DNA from: Clostridia bacterium
GTDB taxonomy: Bacteria > Bacillota > Clostridia > Christensenellales > Borkfalkiaceae
DNA length: 52,064 bases
Assembly (NCBI GenBank): GCA_017399035.1
Contig: JAFQEM010000025.1
Coordinates: 1-52,064 of the forward strand
Direction of reading: 5' to 3'
Shown: positions 1 through 6,640 of the stretch, piece by piece
Position numbering within the stretch: position 1 is the stretch's first letter
Layout: every line of letters begins with the position of its first letter
Notes under the pieces: model-generated
Database searches by the model: none
Told to the model about the DNA's origin: nothing
What the model saw: only the letters and a program-made list of their open reading frames with translations
Translations under genes and position numbers: made by a program

Positions 1-1198
1 GTTGAAGAGAGATGTAACAACAATTGCAAAAGAAATTAAAAGACATTTGGTGATAAGAGAAACAGGACGAGGTGGACGTAAGTACAATCCTTGTAGTAAA
101 GTAGATACTTGCAAAATACAGAATCTATGCAATCCAAGGCCATGCTTCAAATTTTGGTGTAAAGAGTGTGGTAAGTGTTTTTTGTATTGTAAAGAATTTG
201 AAGAAAAAGTATGCGAGAGATTACTAAAAGCTCCATATTGTTGTAATGGCTGCCCAAAGAAGTCTACTTGCATACACAGGAAGAAATATTACTACGCAGA
301 ACATGCACATAGCCAATATCGATCCAAGATGTCAGATAGCCGTAAAGGAATATTGTTATCAGAAGAAGAAACAGTGAATTTAGAAAGGCTCATTACAACA
401 CCCATAATATGTGGACAGTCAATACATCACGTCTGTTCCGTGTACAAAGACGAAATTCCCGTATGTGAGAAAACAATATATAACTATATAGAAAATAGTG
501 TGTTTGAACTGAAGAATATAGACTTGGTAAGGAAAGTTCGTTACAAAGCTAGAAAACGTCCAGTAGAACATAAGATTGATACTCGTTGTAGAGAAAATAG
601 AACGTATCAAGAGTATTTGACTTACATACAAGAAAATGACGTTCCAACAGTACAAATGGATACTGTAAAAGGTGGAAAAACGGGAAAAGTATTACTTACG
701 TTATTGTTTGTTCAATGCGGGTTTATGTTGGCATATTTAAGGGATAACAATACGTCATTGTCCGTAGTTAGCGTATTCAATCTTCTTTACGAAAAACTAG
801 GTGATGAAAATTTTAGAAGACTATTCCCAGTAATACTGACGGATAATGGAACGGAGTTTTCAAACCCTTTACGAATAGAAACAAACTGTTGGGGAGAAAT
901 ACGAACAAGAGTGTTTTACTGTGATATTAATCGCTCAGACCAAAAAGGCAGCATAGAAGTAAACCATGAGTTTATTCGAAGAATATTACCAAAGGGAAAG
1001 ACTTTTGAAAAATTAACGCAAGAACAAGTGAATTTGATGATGAGTCATATTAACTCGTATAGGCGCAAGAAGTTTAATGACTTAAGCCCATATACTCTAT
1101 TTAAGACGGTCTATGGGCAAGAACTATTAGACCTGTTAGATATAGATGAAATAGCACCAAACGAGATAAATTTGACACCAAATTTATTGAAAAACTAG
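1..1198 (+). CDS. IS30-family transposase, 5' end outside the window
   Basis: DDE transposase that would cut and join the ends of an IS30-type insertion sequence. The reading frame is open to the left edge. The visible protein begins with the end of a helix-turn-helix (ending AKEIKRH, as in IS30 N-termini), followed by a cysteine-rich stretch at about residues 30-95 and an integrase core. Catalytic acids are visible as D in QMDTV (about residue 219), D in TDNGTEF (about 280) and E in GSIEVNHE (about 319), followed by the IS30-typical IRRILPKG. About 398 residues are visible, so only the extreme N-terminus is missing. The TTG near position 2 is probably internal rather than the true start. Confidence 0.9.
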   Translation, partial: LKRDVTTIAKEIKRHLVIRETGRGGRKYNPCSKVDTCKIQNLCNPRPCFKFWCKECGKCFLYCKEFEEKVCERLLKAPYCCNGCPKKSTCIHRKKYYYAEHAHSQYRSKMSDSRKGILLSEEETVNLERLITTPIICGQSIHHVCSVYKDEIPVCEKTIYNYIENSVFELKNIDLVRKVRYKARKRPVEHKIDTRCRENRTYQEYLTYIQENDVPTVQMDTVKGGKTGKVLLTLLFVQCGFMLAYLRDNNTSLSVVSVFNLLYEKLGDENFRRLFPVILTDNGTEFSNPLRIETNCWGEIRTRVFYCDINRSDQKGSIEVNHEFIRRILPKGKTFEKLTQEQVNLMMSHINSYRRKKFNDLSPYTLFKTVYGQELLDLLDIDEIAPNEINLTPNLLKN

Positions 1199-1513
1199 AG
1201 AAAAAAGGGCAACTTGGGGACAAAAGTAGTGGAAGTTAATTTTACAAGAAAAAGAGGTAGTCGAAGTTAGTCTTACAAAAACGGGCTATCTTTGGTAGTT
1301 TTGCGCCTTTTTTAGGATTGAAAGCAACCGTCTAGGAAGTTTGCATTACAAACATCCACTATTTTGCCTGTTTTGCCTGTTTTTTGAAAAAGTGTGGATT
1401 TTACTCCTACATTCGAGTTCGCATAAAATTGGTTAAAAAAATTTATGAAAACGCTTGACTTTAGATGTGTGATTTTGGTATTGTTCGTGTTAATACAAAA
1501 ATGGAGGTTAGTT
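1199..1513. other. Non-coding gap with a degenerate direct repeat at a possible IS end
   Basis: AT-rich gap between the transposase and the TnpV-like gene. A 21-bp motif occurs twice in the same orientation at 1227-1247 and 1258-1278 (TAGTGGAAGTTAATTTTACAA-like, 18 of 21 matches, 31-bp period). It could mark the transposase-bound right end of the IS. A short tandem TTTTGCCTG pair lies near 1360-1382. No RNA gene or convincing long ORF is visible. Confidence 0.4.
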
Positions 1514-1879
1514 ATGAATAAAAGAGAACTATTAAAAAAAGTCAAGGCGGACGAAGGGCTAACAGTTGAGGAAATAATAGAATACCAAAAGATTGTTAAA
1601 CCAGAAAAACACGTTTATGGTAAGTACGGGAATTTAGCATTAGAATACTTAAAGGAATATAACGTAGGAAAGTATTGGTCTTTGGCAGGACAATTGCCAG
1701 AGTATTTACATAACGTGGACAAGCAAGCGGATAGGCTATATATGACAATGTATAACAAACTATCAAAATCAGAGCGTTTTAAGAAAACGGGTGATTTTAT
1801 AAAAGACCTTCAAATGGAAACAGAGAAACAAAAACTAATTGAAGAAGAAATACTAAATGAATTAGTTTACATTGATTAA
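1514..1879 (+). CDS. TnpV-like transposon-encoded protein
   Basis: A 121-residue protein of unknown biochemical function. The pattern GKYGNLALEYLKEY, then PEYLHNVDKQA, and the terminal EEEILNELVYID resembles the TnpV family encoded in Tn4555-like and other Firmicute or Bacteroidetes mobile elements. The start is the ATG at 1514, preceded by GGAGG at 1503-1507; the upstream in-frame ATG at 1445 lacks a ribosome binding site. The protein is mostly helical and charged, with no membrane segment. It stands upstream of the membrane peptide and integrase, the usual place of accessory genes in such elements. Assignment rests on pattern recognition only. Confidence 0.6.
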   Translation: MNKRELLKKVKADEGLTVEEIIEYQKIVKPEKHVYGKYGNLALEYLKEYNVGKYWSLAGQLPEYLHNVDKQADRLYMTMYNKLSKSERFKKTGDFIKDLQMETEKQKLIEEEILNELVYID

Positions 1880-1890
1880 GGAGGTAACAA

Positions 1891-2016
1891 ATGAAAAAAG
1901 TTTTAGGATTAGCGATAGGAATATTAAAGATATTATTTGTATGTATTATATTCTTGTGGACAATAGTGATGAATTTTATAGGGTTTATGGTTTGCGCTAT
2001 AAGTTCGCAAGGATAA
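1891..2016 (+). CDS. 41-residue hydrophobic peptide
   Basis: Small ORF with a strong Shine-Dalgarno (AAGGAGG at 1878-1884) placed 11 bp after the TnpV-like gene. The product has a Lys-Lys N-terminus and one long hydrophobic stretch (about residues 5-36), so it would be a single-span membrane peptide. It ends in ISSQG. The strong ribosome binding site and the operon-like spacing are the reasons to call it real. It could be a small holin- or toxin-like peptide, but nothing in the sequence proves this. Confidence 0.5.
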   Translation: MKKVLGLAIGILKILFVCIIFLWTIVMNFIGFMVCAISSQG

Positions 2017-2027
2017 AAAATTCAAAT

Positions 2028-2141
2028 CCGTAAGATGGTGCCGACGTGCCAGAAGAATAAGACGAGCCGAGCCCCTCCACTTACGGAAATAAAAACAGGG
2101 GCAGGGTGGTTGTGTAAAAACACGTTCAAACGAATATTCGT
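2028..2141 (+). ncRNA. Candidate structured RNA with H-type pseudoknot ahead of the integrase
   Basis: A GC-rich island in otherwise AT-rich DNA. CCGTAAG (2028-2034) pairs with CTTACGG (2080-2086), and the stem extends inward by TGG (2036-2038) with CCA (2077-2079) across a bulged A. GCCCCT (2071-2076), inside that loop, can pair with AGGGGC (2097-2102) beyond the stem, which is the geometry of an H-type pseudoknot. A small hairpin GTGT-N4-ACAC (2112-2123) and a perfect 12-bp palindrome ACGAATATTCGT (2130-2141) follow, then the integrase start. It may be a cis-regulatory leader of the integrase or a DNA-level recombination site. No known family is recognised. Confidence 0.35.
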
Positions 2142-2167
2142 CCACACGAGAAAGAAAATAAGGAGAT

Positions 2168-3343
2168 TTGGATTATAAGGAATTAAAAGAGCAAAAAGTA
2201 TTATTAGAACAAATAAACAGTTTAAGAAAAATAATGGAGCAATTAAAATTAAATCCATTATTAAATAGGGGTAGTGAAGAAAATTTTGAAATCGTTAGGG
2301 ATTTACAATTTTCAGAAAAGGAGATTAGAAAAATGCCGAGATTGAAAGATTTTAAGATAAGATTAAAAGATAATAAGTATTATGAAATACGGTTTAGAAG
2401 ATACGGATATAATATGAGTTTTTCAAGCAAGAATCTAGAAGAAGCAAAGAGAAAAGCATTTGCGTGGCTGAATTTATTTGAGCAAGAAATAATGATGAAT
2501 AAAAACTTTGCAGTTGTAAGAGAAGTGGCAAAAACGACGAGAAAGAAAAATGCAATTTTTGGTCCGTTTGCAGTTTCTTATATGGAAAACGTTAAAAAGC
2601 GAATGGTTAAGCCAAATACTTATCAGAATATTTACAATGCGTTTAAGTTGCATATATTATCAAACTTTAAGAACGTGCCAATAAAAGAAATAACGCCGAT
2701 TGTACTGCAAAACTATTTATCAAAACTTCACGATGAAAAGCCAAGACTTTGTGAAACTATAAAAACGCTACTTAATAATATTTTTGATTACGCCGTAAAT
2801 AACGAAATAATAACAAAGAACCCGATAAAAGCGGTTTATATACCTAAACATTATAGAACTACGGGGCAGGCTTTAACAAGGCAAGAAGAAAAGGCTTTTA
2901 TTGAAAAGATAAAAGGGCATAGGTTTGAAGAAACGTATTTGAAAATGTTGTATTCTGGCGTTAGACCGTGTGAAGTGAACACTATACAAGAAAATATTGA
3001 TGATGAAACGATAAAGATTGAAAACGGCAAATTAAAGAATTATCAAAAGAATAAATATAGAGTTTTGCCAATATTTCCTATGTATAAGCCGTATGCTACA
3101 GGAAAGCCTATAAAGATAAGCCAACAAAAATTAGGCGATGAGTTTGGCGAGTTATGTCCAAATCATACGTTAAAGGATTTACGACATACTTTTACTACAA
3201 GAGCAAGAGAGTGTGGTGTGGATAATGAATTAGTCGCTGTTTGGACGGGGCATTCACTTGGAAATATCACAAGTAGCGTCTATACTCACTTTTCAATGGA
3301 GTTTCAAAAAGAGCAAGCAAAAAAGCTTATATATACATTATAG
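2168..3343 (+). CDS. Tyrosine recombinase / integrase
   Basis: Site-specific recombinase expected to integrate and excise the element at the neighbouring tRNA-Ser. The 391-residue protein has an N-terminal arm-binding-like region (to about 120), a SAM-like core-binding domain (about 130-235, IFGPFAVSYMENV to NPIKAVYIPKH) and a catalytic domain. Visible catalytic residues are R in YSGVRPCEV, R in KDLRHTF, H in WTGHSLG and the nucleophile Y in SVYTHFS. The usual first His of HxxR is Lys here (KDLR). The start is uncertain: TTG at 2168 has AGGAG only 2 nt away, and the first in-frame ATG (2234) has no ribosome binding site. An in-frame stop at 2159 rules out earlier starts. Confidence 0.9.
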   Translation: MDYKELKEQKVLLEQINSLRKIMEQLKLNPLLNRGSEENFEIVRDLQFSEKEIRKMPRLKDFKIRLKDNKYYEIRFRRYGYNMSFSSKNLEEAKRKAFAWLNLFEQEIMMNKNFAVVREVAKTTRKKNAIFGPFAVSYMENVKKRMVKPNTYQNIYNAFKLHILSNFKNVPIKEITPIVLQNYLSKLHDEKPRLCETIKTLLNNIFDYAVNNEIITKNPIKAVYIPKHYRTTGQALTRQEEKAFIEKIKGHRFEETYLKMLYSGVRPCEVNTIQENIDDETIKIENGKLKNYQKNKYRVLPIFPMYKPYATGKPIKISQQKLGDEFGELCPNHTLKDLRHTFTTRARECGVDNELVAVWTGHSLGNITSSVYTHFSMEFQKEQAKKLIYTL

Positions 3344-3371
3344 TATATAAAAAAGGGGATTTGAAATATAA

Positions 3372-3412
3372 TCCCCAAAAGAATACTTGATTTTCCCCAA
3401 ATTTTCCCCAAA
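3372..3412. repeat. Helically phased TCCCCAAA repeats beside the integrase
   Basis: TCCCCAAA occurs at 3372-3379, 3394-3401 and 3405-3412, that is at 22 and 11 bp offsets. The last two are parts of a perfect 11-bp tandem repeat TTTTCCCCAAA (3391-3412). The sites lie between int and the tRNA, where arm-type integrase or excisionase binding sites normally sit. A hairpin GGGGATT/AATCCCC (3355-3376) overlaps the first copy and is followed by a T-run when read on the minus strand. Confidence 0.45.
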
Positions 3413-3465
3413 AAGTCGGTTTTTATGATTTTAAAAAAGTGTTAAAGTGGTCAATGGGGTATAAA

Positions 3466-3504
3466 AACAAAGGTGTTTTAGTCAGTTTTACTGTCTAAAA
3501 CACC
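3466..3504 (-). terminator. Rho-independent terminator of tRNA-Ser
   Basis: GGTGTTTTAG (3472-3481) pairs with CTAAAACACC (3495-3504), with a further inner CAG/CTG pair. Read on the minus strand the hairpin follows the tRNA 3' end by 27 bp and is followed by TTTGTTTTTAT. If the element integrated at the tRNA 3' end, this terminator would belong to the element rather than to the original chromosome. Confidence 0.7.
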
Positions 3505-3531
3505 ATGTAAAGTGGGCAAATGCCCTAATTT

Positions 3532-3619
3532 TGGCGGAGAGGAGAGGATTCGAACCTCCGATACGTTTCCGTATACACGCTTTCCAAGCGTGCACATTCG
3601 ACCACTCTGACATCTCTCC
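3532..3619 (-). tRNA. tRNA-Ser, anticodon GGA
   Basis: An 88-nt tRNA with the long variable arm of serine tRNAs. On the minus strand it begins GGAGAGATGTCAGAGTGG, carries the anticodon stem-loop CGCTTGGAAAGCG (anticodon GGA, reads UCC and UCU), a variable-arm hairpin CGTTTCC-type segment, the T-loop GGTTCGAATCC, and ends GCC with CCA encoded in the DNA (last base at 3532). The acceptor stem pairs except position 7. Its 3' end faces the integrase, which fits its use as attachment site. Confidence 0.95.
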
Positions 3620-3635
3620 GTTTGGTCTGCAACAT

Positions 3636-3664
3636 ATTGTAATACATTTTGAAAATAAAATCAA
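3636..3664 (-). promoter_or_regulatory. Sigma-A promoter of tRNA-Ser
   Basis: On the minus strand TTGATT (3664-3659), 17-bp spacer, TACAAT (3641-3636). The predicted start is about 10 nt before the mature tRNA. Confidence 0.75.
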
Positions 3665-3836
3665 GTTAAATATAATTAAAATTTAAAAAATAATTTTTTA
3701 AAAAATTTACAAAAAAGAATATACAAAATTTAAATCTTATAGTATAATATATTTAAATAACGGTTTATAGTTACAATGGTTATCTTAAATTACTTTTGTG
3801 CGCTAAACATTATTATATATAATAGGAGGATATAAT

Positions 3837-4061
3837 ATGGCAAAGAGTAGAGATTATTTCGGTTTAAGTTGGTTGGTTTCGCTTATTTTAGCAATAATTC
3901 CCGTAACGGCTTGGATATGTGGTGCGCTTACTAGACTTAAAGAAGGTCAAATTATTGCGTTTATAGTTCGTTTAATCGGTGGCTTTACCATTATTTGGAT
4001 ACTTGACCTTGTATGTATGGTTCTTAACCAAAAGATATGCCGTTTCCTTTTTATTATCTAG
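3837..4061 (+). CDS. Small membrane protein of unknown function
   Basis: A 74-residue protein with two predicted membrane spans (about residues 11-32 and 39-65) joined by a short positively charged loop (TRLKEG). Start ATG at 3837 follows GGAGG at 3825-3829. It is monocistronic: a strong bidirectional terminator follows, and a weak candidate promoter (TATACA at 3720, TATAAT at 3743) precedes. It resembles short hypothetical membrane proteins common in Firmicutes. I do not recognise a function. Confidence 0.7.
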   Translation: MAKSRDYFGLSWLVSLILAIIPVTAWICGALTRLKEGQIIAFIVRLIGGFTIIWILDLVCMVLNQKICRFLFII

Positions 4062-4083
4062 ATAGATTATAAATGAATAGGTA

Positions 4084-4122
4084 AAAAACCCTTGCGCATA
4101 AATTTTATGTGTAAGGGTTTTT
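4084..4122 (+). terminator. Long bidirectional rho-independent terminator
   Basis: AAAAACCCTTGCGCATAAA-type arm (4084-4102) pairs with 4104-4122 across nearly its full length with two G-T pairs. An A-run precedes and a T-run ends the hairpin, so it can stop transcription from either side. It separates the small membrane gene from the nrdD promoter. Confidence 0.85.
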
Positions 4123-4131
4123 CTTTGTGTA

Positions 4132-4179
4132 CCACAATATATTGTGTTTATTTTAAAATATTTTAACAAAATATAGTGA
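4132..4179 (+). promoter_or_regulatory. Tandem NrdR boxes
   Basis: Box 1 (4132-4147) matches the NrdR consensus ACACWATATWTWGTGT at 15 of 16 positions and has the perfect core CACAATATATTGTG. Box 2 (4164-4179) matches 12 of 16. Their centres are 32 bp apart, three helical turns, which is the spacing known for cooperative NrdR binding. They sit just upstream of the nrdD -35. NrdR is an ATP/dATP-sensing repressor of ribonucleotide reductase genes; its own gene is not in this window. Confidence 0.85.
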
Positions 4180-4186
4180 TAAACCG

Positions 4187-4216
4187 TTGACAAAATACTA
4201 TTAGTTGTGGTATATT
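4187..4216 (+). promoter_or_regulatory. nrdD promoter
   Basis: TTGACA (4187-4192), 18-bp spacer, TATATT (4211-4216). It lies immediately 3' of the NrdR boxes and about 50 bp before the nrdD start. Confidence 0.8.
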
Positions 4217-4268
4217 AGTTACACTCACAAAAAAAGGTAATTAAAAGATATAGTACGGAGGAATAAAA

Positions 4269-6638
4269 ATGTTTCAGGTTAAGAAGAGAGATGGAAAGAT
4301 AGTTGATTTCGACATGTCGAAAATAACTACGGCGCTTTCCAAAGCGTTCAACGCAAAACAAATCAACTACACCGCTGATATATTAAATATGTTGGCATTG
4401 CGTGTATCTGCAGATTTTGCAAAGAAAATTCAAAACAATATTATCAACGTAGAAGACGTTCAAGACAGTGTAGAAGTTGTGCTTATTCAAGCAGGCTACG
4501 TTGAAGTTGCAAAGAGTTATATACTTTACAGAAAGCAACGTGAAAAAGTTCGTAACATAAAATCTACAATCGTAGACTACAAAAAGGTTGTTGACGATTA
4601 TCTTAAAGTTGCGGACTGGCGTGTAAAAGAAAACTCTACTGTAACTTATTCTGTTGGTGGACTTATTCTTTCTAACAGTGGTGCTGTAACTGCAAACTAC
4701 TGGCTCTCTGAAGTTTATGACGACGAAATCGGCGAAGCTCACAGAAACGCAGATATTCATATTCACGACCTTTCAATGCTTACCGGCTACTGTGCAGGTT
4801 GGTCTCTCCGTCAACTTATAAAAGAAGGTCTTGGTGGTGTTCCTGGAAAGATTACGTCTTCTCCCGCAGGGCATTTGTCAACTCTTTGTAATCAAATGGT
4901 AAACTTCCTTGGAATAATGCAAAACGAGTGGGCAGGGGCTCAAGCGTTCTCGTCTTTCGATACCTATCTTGCACCTTTCGTAAAGGTTGACAAACTCACT
5001 TATAAAGAAGTTAAACAATGCATTCAATCGTTTATCTACGGCGTAAATACTCCCTCTAGATGGGGTACTCAATCTCCGTTTACTAACATAACCCTTGACT
5101 GGGTAGTTCCTAACGACCTTGCGGAAATGAACGCTATCGTTGGCGGAAAGGAAATGGACTTTAAGTATAAAGATTGCGTTAAAGAAATGGAAATGGTAAA
5201 CAAAGCGTTTATCGAAATAATGATTGAAGGCGACGCAAACGGAAGAGGTTTCCAATATCCTATTCCAACCTATTCAATTACTCGTGATTTTGACTGGTCA
5301 GAAACAGAAAACAATAAATTACTTTTTGAGATGACTGCAAAATACGGCACGCCTTACTTTTCTAACTACATCAACAGCGATATGGAACCGAGCGACGTTC
5401 GTTCAATGTGCTGTCGTCTTCGTCTTGACCTTCGTGAACTCCGCAAAAAATCCGGTGGTTTCTTCGGTAGTGGTGAAAGCACTGGTTCTATCGGTGTAGT
5501 AACCATCAATATGCCAAGAATTGCATATCTTTCTAATACGGAAGAGGAATTCTATGACAGATTGAAGAAAATGATGGACATATCTGCTCGTTCACTCAAA
5601 GTTAAGAGAGATACCGTTACCAAACTTTTAGAAGCAGGGCTTTATCCGTACACCAAGAGATATTTGGGAACGTTTAGCAACCACTTCTCAACAATCGGTC
5701 TTGTTGGTATGAACGAGGCATGCCTCAATGCAAAGTGGATTAAGAAAGACCTTACTACTGCAGAGGCGCAAAACTTCACAAAAGACGTTCTCAACTTTAT
5801 GAGAAATAAACTTTCAGATTATCAAGAACTTTATGGCGACCTTTACAACCTAGAGGCAACCCCTGCAGAGTCAACTTCTTTCCGTCTTGCTAAACACGAC
5901 AGAAAGCGTTATCCTGATATTATCACGGCGTCTGATAACGACCAAACGCCTTACTACACCAACAGTTCACACTTACCAGTTGGTTACACCGAAGATATTT
6001 TCTCTGCGCTTGATATTCAAGACGAACTTCAAACGCTCTATACTTCGGGTACTGTATTCCACGCATTCTTGGGTCAAAAACTTCCCGACTGGAAGTCTGC
6101 TGCAAACCTCGTAAGAAAGATTGCAGAAAACTATAAACTTCCCTATTACACAATGTCGCCAACCTATTCGGTATGTGCAGACCACGGATATATTGCAGGC
6201 GAAGTTTACGAATGTCCTACTTGCGGAAAGACCACGGAAGTTTATAGCCGTATAACCGGTTACTATCGTCCTATTCAAAACTGGAACGACGGAAAGAGAA
6301 AAGAATTTGAAGACAGAAAAGAATATAACATTGCAAATTCAAAGTTCTCTGCAAAAGCCGTTGAATGTTGCGAATGCAAGAAAGAAGAAGAGGTTAAACC
6401 CGAACTTGACGGACCCGTTCTCTTCACGAGAAACGGTTGCCCCAACTGCAAAACCAGTAAAATGATGCTTGATAAAGCAGGAGTAAAATACAGCGTAATC
6501 AATGCGGAAGAAAATAAAGAATTGACCGTTAAGATGGGTGTTAAAAAAGCCCCCACGTTGTTAGTTCCTAACGGAAACGGTTACGACGCTTACGACAATG
6601 CAAGCGAAATAAGAAAATATATTGAGAGTAACAAATAA
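4269..6638 (+). CDS. nrdD: Anaerobic ribonucleoside-triphosphate reductase with C-terminal redoxin domain
   Basis: Oxygen-sensitive class III enzyme that makes dNTPs for DNA synthesis. An ATP-cone (about residues 1-95) for allosteric control precedes the glycyl-radical barrel. The thiyl-radical cysteine is probably in SMCCRLR (381/382). A zinc-site region has CADH and CPTC (636-652), and the glycyl radical is probably G664 in RITGY. After a Cys/Glu-rich linker (VECCECKKEEE, 698-708) comes a glutaredoxin/thioredoxin-like domain (about 716-789) with CPNC at 724-727, absent from the classical formate-using enzyme. The redoxin fusion and the adjacent reductase gene point to thiol-based electron supply. 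The activase gene nrdG is not nearby. AGGAG precedes the start. Family call is certain; the electron route is inferred. Confidence 0.95.
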   Translation: MFQVKKRDGKIVDFDMSKITTALSKAFNAKQINYTADILNMLALRVSADFAKKIQNNIINVEDVQDSVEVVLIQAGYVEVAKSYILYRKQREKVRNIKSTIVDYKKVVDDYLKVADWRVKENSTVTYSVGGLILSNSGAVTANYWLSEVYDDEIGEAHRNADIHIHDLSMLTGYCAGWSLRQLIKEGLGGVPGKITSSPAGHLSTLCNQMVNFLGIMQNEWAGAQAFSSFDTYLAPFVKVDKLTYKEVKQCIQSFIYGVNTPSRWGTQSPFTNITLDWVVPNDLAEMNAIVGGKEMDFKYKDCVKEMEMVNKAFIEIMIEGDANGRGFQYPIPTYSITRDFDWSETENNKLLFEMTAKYGTPYFSNYINSDMEPSDVRSMCCRLRLDLRELRKKSGGFFGSGESTGSIGVVTINMPRIAYLSNTEEEFYDRLKKMMDISARSLKVKRDTVTKLLEAGLYPYTKRYLGTFSNHFSTIGLVGMNEACLNAKWIKKDLTTAEAQNFTKDVLNFMRNKLSDYQELYGDLYNLEATPAESTSFRLAKHDRKRYPDIITASDNDQTPYYTNSSHLPVGYTEDIFSALDIQDELQTLYTSGTVFHAFLGQKLPDWKSAANLVRKIAENYKLPYYTMSPTYSVCADHGYIAGEVYECPTCGKTTEVYSRITGYYRPIQNWNDGKRKEFEDRKEYNIANSKFSAKAVECCECKKEEEVKPELDGPVLFTRNGCPNCKTSKMMLDKAGVKYSVINAEENKELTVKMGVKKAPTLLVPNGNGYDAYDNASEIRKYIESNK

Positions 6639-6640
6639 TT

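Larger units (their letters stand above)
1..3531. mobile_element. Integrase-proximal end of an integrative element inserted at tRNA-Ser
   Basis: The segment carries a transposase, a TnpV-like gene, a tiny membrane peptide and a tyrosine recombinase whose 3' end lies about 190 bp from the 3' end of a tRNA-Ser gene. This is the usual arrangement of integrative or mobilizable elements and prophages that use a tRNA 3' end as attB, with int next to the attachment site. The gene content differs sharply from the housekeeping genes that begin after the tRNA. The other end and the second att copy would lie left of the window: no repeat of the tRNA 3' end is visible between 1 and 3500. Whether the element is an ICE, an IME or a phage relic cannot be told. 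Confidence 0.65.

Noticed and set aside
1360-1385. Tandem TTTTGCCTG repeat as CRISPR or satellite
   Set aside because: Only two short copies without spacers; no array anywhere in the window.
1445-1513. N-terminal extension of the TnpV-like protein from ATG 1445
   Set aside because: No ribosome binding site before 1445, while ATG 1514 has GGAGG at the right distance and the extension is hydrophobic and unlike the family.
2022-2258. Minus-strand reading frames across the structured element before the integrase
   Set aside because: They overlap the integrase start and the candidate RNA, have no ribosome binding site, and look like shadows of the GC-rich island.
4383-6556. Several open frames antisense or out of frame within nrdD
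   Set aside because: Composition follows the opposite-strand codons of nrdD, with no ribosome binding sites.
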